Notes: a model not told the origin generated them from the sequence alone. DNA of 64,000 bases from Rhizobium tropici CIAT 899 (GCF_000330885.1 NC_020059.1:1663001-1727000), one strand, 5' to 3'. Shown: positions 49,563 through 60,201, counted from the stretch's first letter. A program made the numbers and translations.

Positions 49563-50390
49563 ATGTTCCGCTCGAGTCTTGCTGCTACCGTTTTTTCGGG
49601 CCTGAGCATTCTTTCCCTAGGGGCCTCTGCAGCCCATGCGGCCGGTCCGAGCGGACTGATCGCGCATCGCGCCGTCTACGAGCTCGAACTGAAGGATGCC
49701 TCTGATCGCTCCGGCATTTCCGGCATGGTCGGCCGCATGGTCTATGAGTTCGAAGGCTCGGATTGTACCGGATTCACCACCAATTTCCGCTTCGTGACGA
49801 AGATCGATACGGGGGACTCAACGCGCGTCAGCGACCAGCAGACGACGACCTTCGAGGATCTCGGCAAGCGCTTGTTCCGCTTCGAAACCAAATCCTATAC
49901 CGACAGCCAGCTCGACAAGGATGTGCGCGGCGCGGCAAGCGACGACCAGAAGGGCATCAAGGTCGACCTCACGCAGCCGCACAACAAGCAGGTCCAGATC
50001 ATCGAGAGCCGTTTCCCGACGGAGCACATGCTCGACATCATCCATAACGCGAAGCTCGGCAAGAATTTCTTCGAGGCGCAGGTCTTCGATGGTTCGGATG
50101 ACGGCGACAAGCCGCTGATCGCCACCACTGTCGTCGGCAAGGAGCAGACGCCGGCCACCGATGATCCCGATGCTGACAAGGCTGGCGCCTTCTCCAAGAC
50201 ACCTTTCTGGCCGGTGACCGTGGCTTATTTCAACGAAAAGTCCACGGGCGACGCCGTACCCGTCTACCGAATGTCCTTTAAACTCTACGAGAACGGCATC
50301 ACGCGCGACCTCACCATGGATTATGGCGACTTCGTGCTGACTGGTAAGCTCACCAAGCTTGAAGTTCTCGGTACGAAGGCCTGCCAGTAG
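49563..50390 (+). CDS. EipB family periplasmic protein (DUF1849)
   Basis: The 275-residue exported protein has a signal peptide (SLAATVFSGLSILSLGASAA, cut after AHA) and the DUF1849 pattern: LIAHRAVYELELKDASDRSG, GRMVYEFEGSDCTGFTTNFR, and the KLYENGITRDLTMDYGDF end. Two cysteines (about residue 66 in SDCTG and the last Cys in TKACQ) match the disulfide of Brucella EipB, a periplasmic spiral beta protein needed for envelope integrity. It stands alone, just before rpsB. Confidence 0.9.
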   Translation: MFRSSLAATVFSGLSILSLGASAAHAAGPSGLIAHRAVYELELKDASDRSGISGMVGRMVYEFEGSDCTGFTTNFRFVTKIDTGDSTRVSDQQTTTFEDLGKRLFRFETKSYTDSQLDKDVRGAASDDQKGIKVDLTQPHNKQVQIIESRFPTEHMLDIIHNAKLGKNFFEAQVFDGSDDGDKPLIATTVVGKEQTPATDDPDADKAGAFSKTPFWPVTVAYFNEKSTGDAVPVYRMSFKLYENGITRDLTMDYGDFVLTGKLTKLEVLGTKACQ

Positions 50391-50595
50391 CCAGCTGCGG
50401 GATGGATTGCGATAAGAATCGGCTATTTTGAGCCTCAAGCCTTGCATTCCACGCGAATCGAATGTATGGGCACCCGCATTCCACACGTAAGGCATGGGAT
50501 TGTCCGGGAGAAATCCGGATTGTTCCGCCCGGTGGCATTCTCGAAGAGGATGCTGTTCGCCTTGCGGAGGTTCAACCGGAAAAGGATACAAAGGC

Positions 50596-51363
50596 ATGGC
50601 ATTGCCCGATTTTTCTATGCGCCAGCTTCTCGAAGCAGGTGTTCACTTCGGCCACCAGACGCACCGCTGGAACCCGAAGATGAAGCCGTACATTTTCGGC
50701 GATCGTAACAACATCCACATCATCGACCTCGCTCAGACGGTTCCGTTGCTGAGCCGCGCTCTGCAGGTTGTCAGCGACACCGTTGCCCGTGGCGGCCGCG
50801 TTCTGTTCGTCGGCACCAAGCGTCAGGCGTCCGAACTGATCGCTGACAGCGCAAAGCGTTCGGCTCAGTACTACGTCAACGCCCGCTGGCTCGGCGGCAT
50901 GATGACCAACTGGAAGACGATCTCCAACTCGATCCAGCGTCTGCGCAAGCTCGACGAAATCCTCTCCGGCGAAGCCCAGGGCTTCACCAAGAAGGAGCGT
51001 CTGAACCTTGAGCGCGAGCGCGAAAAGCTCGACAAGGCCCTCGGCGGTATCAAGGACATGGGCGGCACGCCGGACCTGATGTTCATCATCGACACCAACA
51101 AGGAAAAGATCGCGATCGACGAAGCCAAGCGCCTCGGCATCCCGGTCGTCGCCATCATCGACTCGAACTGCGATCCGGACCTGATCGACTATCCGATTCC
51201 GGGCAACGACGACGCCTCGCGCGCCATCGCTCTTTACTGCGACCTGATCTCGCGCGCTGCCATCGACGGTATCGCTCGCCAGCAGAGCGCATCGGGCCGT
51301 GACCTCGGCGCTTCCGTAGAAGCTCCGGTCGAGCCGACCCTGGCGGACGGCACCGAAGCCTGA
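50596..51363 (+). CDS. rpsB: 30S ribosomal protein S2
   Basis: ATG 50596 gives 255 residues; an in-frame start far upstream (50494) is in a leader region and is not used. Typical S2 segments are [55 protein letters not shown] and [20 protein letters not shown]. The first gene of the rpsB-tsf-pyrH-frr group. The 205-base leader before it contains short stem-loops that may regulate S2 synthesis. Confidence 0.97.
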   Translation: MALPDFSMRQLLEAGVHFGHQTHRWNPKMKPYIFGDRNNIHIIDLAQTVPLLSRALQVVSDTVARGGRVLFVGTKRQASELIADSAKRSAQYYVNARWLGGMMTNWKTISNSIQRLRKLDEILSGEAQGFTKKERLNLEREREKLDKALGGIKDMGGTPDLMFIIDTNKEKIAIDEAKRLGIPVVAIIDSNCDPDLIDYPIPGNDDASRAIALYCDLISRAAIDGIARQQSASGRDLGASVEAPVEPTLADGTEA

Positions 51364-51635
51364 TCGCGCCAAGAGGCGGACAATAAACCGTCCGCCCAAG
51401 CGCAATGACATCCGGGATAAGGCCGTTTGCGACTTAACAAGTTCGGGCGGCCTTATCGCGTTTTTGGTAACTGCTCGCCTGGACGGAAAATCCAGGCATG
51501 TTCCAATCAAGAATTCCACAGTATGACGCTGCTTCATAACGCTGTCATACTTACGGGTACATTTCGTCCCTCAAATCGGTGCCGCTTCGGCTTGACGCCC
51601 TTCGCCGCACCGTATGAACCGACAAGAGGAAGCTT

Positions 51636-52562
51636 ATGACCGAGATTACGGCTGCACTGGTGAAAGAACTGCGCGAAAAGTCTGGCGCAGGCATGATGGA
51701 CTGCAAGAAGGCGCTGACCGAGACGAACGGCGATATCGAAGCCGCGATCGACTGGCTGCGCGCCAAGGGCATCTCCAAGGCCGACAAGAAGTCCGGCCGC
51801 ACCGCCGCTGAAGGCCTGATCGCCATCGCCGGCGCCGGTCACAAGGCCGTTGTCGTCGAACTCAACTCCGAAACCGACTTCGTTGCCCGCAACGATGCCT
51901 TCCAGGACCTCGCTCGCGGTATCGCCGAAGTTGCGCTGTCCACCGACGGCACGGTTGAAGCTATTTCGGCTGCGACCTATCCCGCATCCGGCAAGCCGGT
52001 CGCCGACGCCATCAAGGACGCGATCGCAACCATCGGCGAGAACATGACGCTGCGTCGTGCCGCCAAGCTGGAAGTCGAGCACGGCGTCGTGGCGACCTAC
52101 ATCCACAACGCTGCCGGTGACGGTATCGGCAAGCTCGGCGTTCTCGTCGCCCTGAAGTCGGTCGGTGACAAGGCCGTTCTGACGTCGATCGGCCGTCAGA
52201 TTGCCATGCACATTGCTGCTACCAACCCGCTGGCTATTCGTGCCGAAGAAGTCGACGCCGCCGTCGCCGAGCGCGAACGCAACGTCTTCATCGAACAGTC
52301 CCGCGAATCCGGCAAGCCGGAAGCCATCATCGAAAAGATGGTCGAGGGCCGCATGCGTAAGTTCTTCGAGGAAGTCGCTCTTCTCTCGCAGGCTTTCGTC
52401 ATCAATCCGGACCTGACGGTCGGTGCTGCCCTCAAGGAAGCTGAAAAGACCGCCGGCGCCACGATCGAAATCACCGGCATGGCCCGTCTGCTGCTCGGCG
52501 AAGGCGTCGAGAAGGAAGAAAGCGACTTCGCTGCAGAAGTTGCTGCTGTCGCCAAGGGCTGA
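51636..52562 (+). CDS. tsf: Elongation factor Ts
   Basis: The 308-residue EF-Ts has the N-terminal [20 protein letters not shown] and the [15 protein letters not shown] segment that contacts EF-Tu's nucleotide site. It regenerates EF-Tu-GTP. AGAGGAAG lies before ATG. It is separated from rpsB by 272 bases that contain a GGCGGAC/GTCCGCC hairpin at 51375-51396. Confidence 0.97.
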   Translation: MTEITAALVKELREKSGAGMMDCKKALTETNGDIEAAIDWLRAKGISKADKKSGRTAAEGLIAIAGAGHKAVVVELNSETDFVARNDAFQDLARGIAEVALSTDGTVEAISAATYPASGKPVADAIKDAIATIGENMTLRRAAKLEVEHGVVATYIHNAAGDGIGKLGVLVALKSVGDKAVLTSIGRQIAMHIAATNPLAIRAEEVDAAVAERERNVFIEQSRESGKPEAIIEKMVEGRMRKFFEEVALLSQAFVINPDLTVGAALKEAEKTAGATIEITGMARLLLGEGVEKEESDFAAEVAAVAKG

Positions 52563-52567
52563 TCTGA

Positions 52568-52666
52568 GCATTCCCAGGAAAAGTGCGTAGCGGTTTTCCG
52601 TTCGGAATGCGTAAGGAAACAAAACGATAGGGCTTTTCCGCAGTTTGAAGACGTGCGGAAAAGCCC
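52568..52666. repeat. Rhizobial intergenic palindromic element (copy 2)
   Basis: GCATTCC (52568-52574) pairs with GGAATGC (52594-52600). The core CCAGGAAAAGTGCGTAGCGG and TTTTCCGT is nearly identical to the copy at 55827. A further 12-bp perfect stem, GGGCTTTTCCGC (52630-52641) with GCGGAAAAGCCC (52655-52666), follows. Confidence 0.75.
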
Positions 52667-52799
52667 GATCGAAAAGAGACATATCCCGGTTTGGTGAAAC
52701 CATATCAGGGAAAACGTATGGGCATCGCGTGACAACGCGGTGCCCTTCGTGTATCCGGCTTTCACAATCATTCCCCGGTGATCACTTCAAGGAGCTACG

Positions 52800-53519
52800 A
52801 TGTCCCAGCCGATCTACAAGCGCGTGTTGCTCAAGGCCTCTGGTGAAGCTCTGATGGGCAGCCAGGGTTTCGGTATCGATGTCACCGTCGCGGACCGGAT
52901 TGCCGGCGACATTGCGCAGGCGCGCGAAATGGGTGTCGAGGTCGGTGTCGTCGTCGGTGGCGGCAACATCTTCCGGGGGGTAGCCGTGGCTTCCAAGGGT
53001 GGGGACCGCGTGACCGGCGACCACATGGGCATGCTTGGCACGGTCATCAATGCATTGGCCCTGGCGACCTCGCTGCGCAAGCTTGATATCGATACCGTCG
53101 TGCTCTCGGCCATCTCCATGCCGGAAATCTGCGAGAGCTTCTCGCAGCGCGCCACGCTTTACCACCTCTCGCTCGGCCGCGTGGTGATCTTTGCCGGCGG
53201 TACCGGCAATCCCTTCTTCACAACCGATTCTGCCGCCGCGCTGCGTGCCGCCGAAATGGGCGCCCAAGCGATCTTCAAGGGAACCCAGGTCGATGGCATC
53301 TATTCCGCCGATCCGAAGAAGTTCCCCGATGCCGAGCGCTTCGAGCAACTGACCCATAGTCAGGTGCTCGAGAAGGGGCTGGCGGTCATGGATGTCGCAG
53401 CCGTTGCGCTTGCACGCGAAAATTCCATTCCGATCGTCGTCTTCTCCATTCACGAGAAGGGCGGTTTCGCGGAAATCTTGACCGGCGGCGGCCGCAAGAC
53501 CATCGTATCAGACAATTGA
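52800..53519 (+). CDS. pyrH: UMP kinase
   Basis: The 239-residue amino-acid-kinase-fold enzyme starts at ATG 52800 with AAGGAG. It contains YKRVLLKASGEALMGSQGFG (phosphate loop), VGVVVGGGNIFRGV, and the TGNPFFTTDSAAALRAAEMG segment. It phosphorylates UMP to UDP and is usually controlled by GTP and UTP. Order after tsf is standard. Confidence 0.97.
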   Translation: MSQPIYKRVLLKASGEALMGSQGFGIDVTVADRIAGDIAQAREMGVEVGVVVGGGNIFRGVAVASKGGDRVTGDHMGMLGTVINALALATSLRKLDIDTVVLSAISMPEICESFSQRATLYHLSLGRVVIFAGGTGNPFFTTDSAAALRAAEMGAQAIFKGTQVDGIYSADPKKFPDAERFEQLTHSQVLEKGLAVMDVAAVALARENSIPIVVFSIHEKGGFAEILTGGGRKTIVSDN

Positions 53520-53575
53520 TATTCCCGTGACGTCGGGTCAGCCCCGGTGTCGCCTCATTACAGGGGAGCATAGAC

Positions 53576-54136
53576 ATGAGTGAAGCCAGCGATCTCAAGG
53601 AACTGAAGCGCCGTATGGATGGCGCCATTGCGGCATTCAAGAGCGATATCGCCTCACTGCGCACCGGGCGTGCATCCGCCAACATTCTCGATCCCGTGAC
53701 GATCGAAGCTTATGGCTCGCGCATGCCGCTGAACCAGGTGGCCAACATCACCGTGCCGGAGCCGCGCATGCTGACCGTGTCGGTATGGGACAAGTCGATG
53801 GTCAGCGCCGCCGAGCGAGCCATCCGCGAATCCAATCTCGGCCTCAATCCGATCGTCGATGGCCAGAACCTGCGCATCCCGTTGCCGGAACTCAACGAAG
53901 AGCGGCGGCGTTCGCTGGTGAAGGTCGCCCACGAATATGCCGAAAAGGCGAAGGTAGCGATTCGCCACGTGCGTCGCGATGGCATGGATGGCCTCAAAAA
54001 GGCCGAAAAAGACGGCGTAATCGGTCAGGACGAGAGCCGCTCGCTCTCCGAACGTGTGCAGAAAATGACGGATGAGACGATTTCGGAAATCGACCGCTTG
54101 CTAGCGGACAAGGAAAAGGAAATCATGCACGTCTGA
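53576..54136 (+). CDS. frr: Ribosome recycling factor
   Basis: The 186-residue RRF has the N-terminal three-helix arm ([34 protein letters not shown]) and the conserved [20 protein letters not shown]. Arg in [10 protein letters not shown] and the [20 protein letters not shown] segment follow. It splits post-termination ribosomes with EF-G. GGGGAG precedes ATG 53576. Confidence 0.97.
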   Translation: MSEASDLKELKRRMDGAIAAFKSDIASLRTGRASANILDPVTIEAYGSRMPLNQVANITVPEPRMLTVSVWDKSMVSAAERAIRESNLGLNPIVDGQNLRIPLPELNEERRRSLVKVAHEYAEKAKVAIRHVRRDGMDGLKKAEKDGVIGQDESRSLSERVQKMTDETISEIDRLLADKEKEIMHV

Positions 54137-54239
54137 TCGTACGCTGGGGAGTGTCGAGCTTTTCGCAATATTGAAAGCCGCGACCGCGCCCTAGATTACC
54201 AGACCATAGCATCTTTCCGCTGAACGAAACCGGACCCAT

Positions 54240-54986
54240 ATGTCAGCTCCTACGTTGTCTGCCGTACCTGAACACGTTGCCATTATTATGGATGGCAACG
54301 GTCGCTGGGCCAATGCGCGCGGCCTGCCGCGCACCATGGGTCATCGCAAGGGCGTGGAGGCGGTTCGGGAGACGGTGCGGGCGGCGGGCGACATCGGCAT
54401 AAAATATCTCACGCTGTTTGCCTTCTCTTCGGAGAATTGGCGCAGGCCCGAGGCGGAGGTGAGCGATCTCCTCGGACTTCTCAAGGCCTTCATCCGTCGA
54501 GACCTTGCCGAACTTCATCGCCAGAACGTACGTATCCGCGTCATCGGCGATCGTACCGGTCTGCGTGGCGATATCCTGCCCCTGCTGCTCGAGGCGGAGG
54601 AGACCACCAGGAACAATACGGCCCTGACGCTGGTCATTGCCTTCAACTATGGCTCGCGCGACGAAATCACGCGTGCCTTCGTAAGTCTTGCCAGGGATGT
54701 CGAAGCCGGAAGGCTGCGCCCGCAGGACATCACTGCGGACCTGGTCGATGCCCGTCTCGACACGGCCGGTATTCCCGATCCGGATCTCATAATCCGCACG
54801 AGCGGCGAGGAGCGGCTCTCGAATTTCCTGCTCTGGCAAGCCGCTTATTCGGAATTCATGTTCGTGCCGGACTATTGGCCCGATTTCAGCCGCGAGCTCT
54901 TCTTCTCGGCGCTGGAGAAATATGCTGCGCGCGACCGGCGTTTTGGCGGCCTTTCCGCCAAGCAAGCGGCGGCCGTGGGGTCCTGA
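54240..54986 (+). CDS. uppS: Isoprenyl transferase (undecaprenyl diphosphate synthase)
   Basis: The 248-residue cis-prenyltransferase shows [20 protein letters not shown] (catalytic Asp), the [13 protein letters not shown] segment, the [11 protein letters not shown] motif and [20 protein letters not shown]. It makes the C55 lipid carrier for peptidoglycan and O-antigen. Its stop shares one base with the cdsA start. Confidence 0.96.
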   Translation: MSAPTLSAVPEHVAIIMDGNGRWANARGLPRTMGHRKGVEAVRETVRAAGDIGIKYLTLFAFSSENWRRPEAEVSDLLGLLKAFIRRDLAELHRQNVRIRVIGDRTGLRGDILPLLLEAEETTRNNTALTLVIAFNYGSRDEITRAFVSLARDVEAGRLRPQDITADLVDARLDTAGIPDPDLIIRTSGEERLSNFLLWQAAYSEFMFVPDYWPDFSRELFFSALEKYAARDRRFGGLSAKQAAAVGS

Positions 54987-55819
54987 TGAGCCGCGAACTC
55001 AGGCTGCGCATTATCTCTGGCATTATTCTCGCCGTCGTCGTTCTTGCAGCTACCTGGTATGGCGGCACAGGCTTTCGCCTGCTGGCCGCCGTGATCGGGC
55101 TGCTCGTCTATTATGAATGGTCGACGATATCGGATCTGCATGGCCGCGATCCTCAGGGAAACGCGCTCGGCTGGCTTGGGCTCGTATTGATCGCCGGTGC
55201 GACCGCGTTGAGTGAATCCGTCTATTCTATAGAGGTTCTTGCTGCCTTCGTCGCTGTCACGGCGATCATGGTCGCCGCGCGCGGCAAGAGCTGGTGGCTG
55301 CCGGGCGGCATATTCTATTCCGGACTGACGGCGATTGCCCTTGCCGAGATTCGCGATGACGATTTTCGCGGCTTCGTGCTGATGCTGTTCATCTTTGCCG
55401 TGGTATGGGCGACCGATATCTTTGCCTATTTCGTCGGCCGCGCTATCGGCGGCCCGAAGCTGGCGCCACGCATATCGCCGGGTAAAACATGGTCGGGCGC
55501 AATCGGCGGCGCCGTCGCAGCCGTCGTTGCGGGAGCCGCTGTCGTCTGGAGCTTCTTTTCAGCTGAAGACCTGTGGATTCCCGTCCTTGCCCTGGTGCTT
55601 TCGGTCTGTAGCCAGATCGGCGACCTATTCGAGTCATTCATCAAGCGCAAGTTTGGCGTGAAAGACTCCAGCCATCTGATTCCCGGACATGGCGGCGTCA
55701 TGGATCGGGTCGATGGACTAATTTTTGCTTGTTTTGCAGCGTTTTTGTTGGCTATCGTAATATCGCTGACAATGGGCGGCGAGACCTTTTCATTGGGCGG
55801 CGTTCTGCTCGGGGTCTGA
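54986..55819 (+). CDS. cdsA: Phosphatidate cytidylyltransferase
   Basis: The start is ATG 54986; a longer reading upstream runs inside uppS and is rejected. The 277-residue membrane enzyme has about eight transmembrane segments and the CDP-diglyceride synthase signature near the end: KRKFGVKDSSHLIPGHGGVM DRVDG (conserved S..IPGHGG...DR.D). It converts phosphatidate and CTP to CDP-diacylglycerol, a precursor of all phospholipids. Confidence 0.96.
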   Translation: MSRELRLRIISGIILAVVVLAATWYGGTGFRLLAAVIGLLVYYEWSTISDLHGRDPQGNALGWLGLVLIAGATALSESVYSIEVLAAFVAVTAIMVAARGKSWWLPGGIFYSGLTAIALAEIRDDDFRGFVLMLFIFAVVWATDIFAYFVGRAIGGPKLAPRISPGKTWSGAIGGAVAAVVAGAAVVWSFFSAEDLWIPVLALVLSVCSQIGDLFESFIKRKFGVKDSSHLIPGHGGVMDRVDGLIFACFAAFLLAIVISLTMGGETFSLGGVLLGV

Positions 55820-55826
55820 TACCAGA

Positions 55827-55925
55827 GCAATTCCAGGAAAATCGCGCAGCGGTTTTCCGTCTGGAGTTGCGAGAAAACAGAAAGATGGAGTAGTTCGGAG
55901 CTTCCGTGAAAGCTTGAACCACTCT
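55827..55925. repeat. Rhizobial intergenic palindromic element (copy 3)
   Basis: GCAATTCC (55827-55834) pairs with GGAGTTGC (55863-55870, one mismatch). The core CCAGGAAAATCGCGCAGCGG and TTTTCCGTCTGGA resembles copy 2. It lies in the 126-base gap between cdsA and rseP. Confidence 0.75.
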
Positions 55926-55945
55926 AACACGAACAGGATCGTTGC

Positions 55946-57619
55946 ATGGGTAGCGCGGCTGGCTTCATCGGTTTCTTGACGAACAACGTCATTACGTTTG
56001 TTTTTGTGCTGTCGCTGCTCGTTTTCGTGCACGAAATGGGCCACTATCTGGTGGGACGCTGGTCTGGCATCCGCATCATGGCTTTTTCGATCGGCTTCGG
56101 GCCGGAGATTGCCGGATTTACCGACAGGCACGGCACCCGTTGGAAGCTTTCCCTCATTCCGCTCGGCGGTTATGTGCGATTCTTCGGTGATGAGGATGCC
56201 TCCAGCAAGACCGATGTGGATCAGCTCTCGGCGATGACGGAGGAGGAGCGCGCCCAATCCTTCGCCGGCGCCAAGCTCTGGAAGCGGGCTGCAACCGTGG
56301 CAGCAGGCCCGATTGCCAATTTCCTGCTCGCAATTGTGATCTTTGCCGTTCTTTTTAGCGTTTATGGCCGCACGGTCGCCGATCCTGTCGTTGCCATGGT
56401 GACGCGTGACGGCGCGGCCGCGGAGGCTGGCATCGAACCAGGCGACCGCCTGATCGCTGTCGATGGCAACAAAGTGACGACTTTCGATGAAGTGCAGCGT
56501 TATGTCGGCCTGCGCCCGGGCCGTACTATCGTACTGACCGTCGACCGCGACGGTCAGAATCTCGATTTCCGAATCGTGCCGAAGCTGGTGGAGGACACGG
56601 ATCAGTTCGGCAACAAGATGGAAATGGGTCGCATCGGAATTGCGCTGGTCGATCCGGTCGTCACTGCGGTGGAACCGGCCGGACCGGCGGCAAAGGCCGG
56701 CGTGCAGGCGGGAGATCGCCTGATTGCCGTTGATGGCAATAATGCTGCCACCTATTACGATATCGGCCGCTACATCGCCGAGCACCCTGGCAAGAGCATC
56801 GTGCTGACCGTTCAGCGTAATGGCGTGATCCGCGATTTCACGATGACGCCCGAAACATTGCCGGATACGGATGCATCCGGCGACAAGAAGGATGTCGGCA
56901 GCATCGGCATCGCGCCGATCGATCCGCTGATTGCGTCGATCGGTGCTGACAGCCCGGCCCAGGCGGCAGGTTTGGAGCTCGGTGACCGCATTCTTTCTGT
57001 GGATGGACGAGCAATCGGCTCCATCGGCGAGGTCCAGCGTTATGCTGCAGCTCATGCCGACAAACCCATCACGCTCTCGGTGGAACGCAAGGGCCAGACA
57101 CGCGAAGTGGCCGTGACGCCGAAAAAGTCGGAGGAGACCGATGTCTTCGGCGCTCGGACGGAGATTGCCACGATCGGGATCGGCGACGGACAGAAGCCGA
57201 TCAGGCTGCGTTACGAGGCTTATGGGCCGCTGCGGGCGCTTTCCGAAGGGGTGAAACAGACCGGCAGCATCGTTTCCGGCACCTTTGAATATCTCGGCAA
57301 CGTCATCGGCGGATACATGAAGGCCGATCAGCTCGGAGGACCTATTCGGGTTGCGCAACTTTCGGGGCAGATGGCAACCCTGGGTTTTGCTGCGGTGCTC
57401 CAATTCGCCGCCATACTTTCTGTTTCAATAGGGTTATTAAATTTGATGCCGGTCCCGGTACTTGATGGCGGCCATCTGATGTTCTATGCGATTGAAGCTG
57501 TAAGGGGAAAACCTCTGGGTGCACGGGCGCAGGATATCGCTTTCCGGATTGGATTTGCGATGGTGCTCTCGCTCATGGTGTTTGCGACCTGGAACGATAT
57601 TAGTTCCAGAATAGGCTAG
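55946..57619 (+). CDS. rseP: RIP metalloprotease RseP with three tandem PDZ domains
   Basis: The 557-residue intramembrane protease has the zinc motif HEMGH (residues 29-33) in its first transmembrane helix, and the LDGGH motif near the C-terminus (about residue 505). Between them are three PDZ-like domains that start at residues 146, 236 and 326, exactly 90 residues apart, each with a PGDRLIAVDG-type segment. The usual rhizobial RseP I recall has about 375 residues and one PDZ domain. RseP cleaves anti-sigma factors and signal peptides. A triplication is inferred. AGGA precedes the start. Confidence 0.93.
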   Translation: MGSAAGFIGFLTNNVITFVFVLSLLVFVHEMGHYLVGRWSGIRIMAFSIGFGPEIAGFTDRHGTRWKLSLIPLGGYVRFFGDEDASSKTDVDQLSAMTEEERAQSFAGAKLWKRAATVAAGPIANFLLAIVIFAVLFSVYGRTVADPVVAMVTRDGAAAEAGIEPGDRLIAVDGNKVTTFDEVQRYVGLRPGRTIVLTVDRDGQNLDFRIVPKLVEDTDQFGNKMEMGRIGIALVDPVVTAVEPAGPAAKAGVQAGDRLIAVDGNNAATYYDIGRYIAEHPGKSIVLTVQRNGVIRDFTMTPETLPDTDASGDKKDVGSIGIAPIDPLIASIGADSPAQAAGLELGDRILSVDGRAIGSIGEVQRYAAAHADKPITLSVERKGQTREVAVTPKKSEETDVFGARTEIATIGIGDGQKPIRLRYEAYGPLRALSEGVKQTGSIVSGTFEYLGNVIGGYMKADQLGGPIRVAQLSGQMATLGFAAVLQFAAILSVSIGLLNLMPVPVLDGGHLMFYAIEAVRGKPLGARAQDIAFRIGFAMVLSLMVFATWNDISSRIG

Positions 57620-57816
57620 TGGGGCGACGAGAGGAAAATTACGATTTATTTACGATGTTTCAAAGCCGTAGTGGCGAATGGGCCACGCTTTGAAATGAAG
57701 TAAACAGAAATTAACGTGCTCCCTTGCTTGTATGTCAAAAGCGGGTAAAACGACACACGTGGCCGGAATCGGGTTCGCTCGAGGCTGGGGACGATTGAAA
57801 AAAGGTAAGAAGTGAA

Positions 57817-60150
57817 ATGAAGGCTGGTTCAAAATTTTTGAACGCAGTGTCGGCGGTAGCGCTGTCTGCAGGTGTTGTTGCGTCGGGCGCTGGTGTGATC
57901 ACCCTTGCCTCTGCTTCTGTCGCTGAAGCAGCTGTTATTCAGCGGGTCGACGTTCGCGGTGCTGGGCGCGTCGGCGAGACGGCCGTCCGGGATAATATCA
58001 CGATCAAGCCCGGCAAGAGCTTCTCCGCCAGTGACATTGATGCTTCGGTGAAGCAGCTCTATGCCACCGGATATTTCTCCGATGTCCACATTACCGTTTC
58101 GGGTAGCACGCTGGTCGTATCGGTCAGCGAAAACAAGCTCATCAACGCTGTGGTCTTCAACGGCAACCGCAAGATCAAGGACGACAAGCTTCAGGGCGTC
58201 GTGCAGACGCACGCTGCAGGCCCGTATAACGAGGCGACCGTTCAGGCTGACGTCAAGACCATCAAGGATGCCTATGCATCCATCGGTCGTAACGATGTGC
58301 AGGTGACGACGCAGACCGCCGAGGTCGCGCCGGGCCGTCTGAACGTGGCCTTCGTCATCAACGAAGGCGAGCGTACCAAGATCGACAAGATCAATTTCTC
58401 GGGCAACCAGGCCTATGGCAGCGGTCGCCTTGCTTCGGTCATCGGCACGAAGAAGAGCAACTTCCTATCGTTCCTGACGCGTAAGGACGTCTACAGCCCC
58501 GAGCGCCTGCAGGGCGATCAGGATCAGCTGCGTCAGTTCTACTACAATCACGGTTATGCCGACTTCCGCGTCGTCAGTGCCGATGCGACGCTGAATGAGC
58601 AGAACAACGAATACACGCTGAACTTCAACGTCGATGAAGGTCCGCGCTACACCTACGCCGACATCAACGTCGTCTCGACCGTCGAGGGCATAAATGCCGA
58701 CGAGTTGAAGGGCCTTGTCATCACCCACAAGGGCGATGTCTACAGCGCCAAGGATATTCAGACTTCGATCGAGAACATTTCCAAGCGCGTCGCGGCTGCC
58801 GGCTATCCGTTCGCCCGCATTACTCCGCGCGGCAACCGTGATCTGTCTGGTCATACCATCGGCATCGAATATCTCGTCGACCAGGGCGAGCGCGCCTATG
58901 TCGAGCGTATCGAAATCCGCGGCAATACCCGCACGCGCGATTACGTCATCCGCCGCGAGTTCGACCTGAACGAAGGCGATGCTTTCAACCAGGAAATGAT
59001 CACGCGCGCCAAGCGTCGTCTTGATGCGCTCGGCTACTTTACCAAGGTCGATATCTCGACGGCTCAGGGCAGCGCTCCGGACCGCGTGGTCGTTATCGTC
59101 AATGTCGAAGATCAGCCGACCGGCTCCTTCGGTATCGGCGCCGGTTACGCTGTCGGCAACAATGGCGGCCTGCTTCTCGAAGCCTCGGTCGAAGAAAAGA
59201 ACTTCCTCGGTCGCGGTCAGTACATCCGTCTCGCCGCAGGTGCCGGCACGGAAGGCAATCGTACCTACAACATCTCGTTCACCGAGCCTTATTTCCTCGG
59301 TTATCGTCTGGCTGCCGGTTTCGATATCTTCAAGAACCAGACGTCGAGCGACGATTACTACGATTATTCGGAAGAAGGCTTCTCGCTGCGCGTCACCGCG
59401 CCGATCACCGAGAACCTGGCAACGACCCTGCGCTACAACTACAAGCGCCTGACCTACGACGGCACGAACGATTGGCAGAACAATCTTTCGGCTCCGTATC
59501 TCAACCTCGTCGAGAATGGCCCGTGGGTGCAGTCGACGGTTTCGCAGACCTTCACCTACAATACGCTTGATGATCAGAACCTTCCGCGTGAGGGCATCAT
59601 CGCCAAGTTCACGCATGAATTTGCGGGTCTCGGCGGCGACTCCGACTTCTACAAGCTGAGCGGTAAGGCTCGTTACTACCAGATGATCAGCGACGAAGCC
59701 GATATCATCGGCTCGCTGACGGTGGGTGCCGGCTACGTGATGCCGACGAATGGCAAGCTGAACGTCTTCGATCAGTTCACGCTCGGCGGCCGTGAAATCC
59801 GCGGCTTCGAGAATGCCGGTATCGGTCCGCGTTCGTCGCATGGCGATCCGCTTGGTGGCACGACTTACTTCACAGCTTCGGCTGAAGCGAGCATGCCAAT
59901 GCCGGGTGTTCCTCAGGATATCGGTCTGCGTATCGCAGCCTTCGCCGACGCAGGCACGCTCTACGGCAACAAGGCGAATCTCTTCGGCGATACGCTTCAC
60001 AATGACAACTCGATCCGCGCATCGCTCGGTGCCGGTCTGATCTGGTCGTCGCCGTTCGGTGTCATCCGCGTTGACTATGCGGTGCCGGTCTTGAAGGAAG
60101 ATTACGACAAGACTGAGAATTTCCGGTTTGGCATCGCCAACCAGTTCTGA
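57817..60150 (+). CDS. bamA: Outer membrane protein assembly factor BamA
   Basis: The 777-residue protein has a signal peptide (about 1-37, after SVAEA), five POTRA domains starting at VIQRVDVRGAGRVGETAVRD and a C-terminal barrel with GGREIRGFENAGIGPRSSHG (the RGF motif in the barrel-closing loop) and an end at FRFGIANQF (aromatic last residue). It inserts outer-membrane proteins. AAGAAG precedes ATG. The gene before is rseP and the next is lpxD, a standard order. Confidence 0.97.
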   Translation: MKAGSKFLNAVSAVALSAGVVASGAGVITLASASVAEAAVIQRVDVRGAGRVGETAVRDNITIKPGKSFSASDIDASVKQLYATGYFSDVHITVSGSTLVVSVSENKLINAVVFNGNRKIKDDKLQGVVQTHAAGPYNEATVQADVKTIKDAYASIGRNDVQVTTQTAEVAPGRLNVAFVINEGERTKIDKINFSGNQAYGSGRLASVIGTKKSNFLSFLTRKDVYSPERLQGDQDQLRQFYYNHGYADFRVVSADATLNEQNNEYTLNFNVDEGPRYTYADINVVSTVEGINADELKGLVITHKGDVYSAKDIQTSIENISKRVAAAGYPFARITPRGNRDLSGHTIGIEYLVDQGERAYVERIEIRGNTRTRDYVIRREFDLNEGDAFNQEMITRAKRRLDALGYFTKVDISTAQGSAPDRVVVIVNVEDQPTGSFGIGAGYAVGNNGGLLLEASVEEKNFLGRGQYIRLAAGAGTEGNRTYNISFTEPYFLGYRLAAGFDIFKNQTSSDDYYDYSEEGFSLRVTAPITENLATTLRYNYKRLTYDGTNDWQNNLSAPYLNLVENGPWVQSTVSQTFTYNTLDDQNLPREGIIAKFTHEFAGLGGDSDFYKLSGKARYYQMISDEADIIGSLTVGAGYVMPTNGKLNVFDQFTLGGREIRGFENAGIGPRSSHGDPLGGTTYFTASAEASMPMPGVPQDIGLRIAAFADAGTLYGNKANLFGDTLHNDNSIRASLGAGLIWSSPFGVIRVDYAVPVLKEDYDKTENFRFGIANQF

Positions 60151-60201
60151 TATCGGCAGTCCAGAACTGCGGGCTTGAACACCGTTCTGGAGCTGGTGCT
60201 T

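Noticed and set aside
55790..57403. Long minus-strand reading frame (537 codons) opposite rseP
   Set aside because: The rseP zinc motif and PDZ repeats are certain; the antisense product is rich in His and Arg without any domain pattern.
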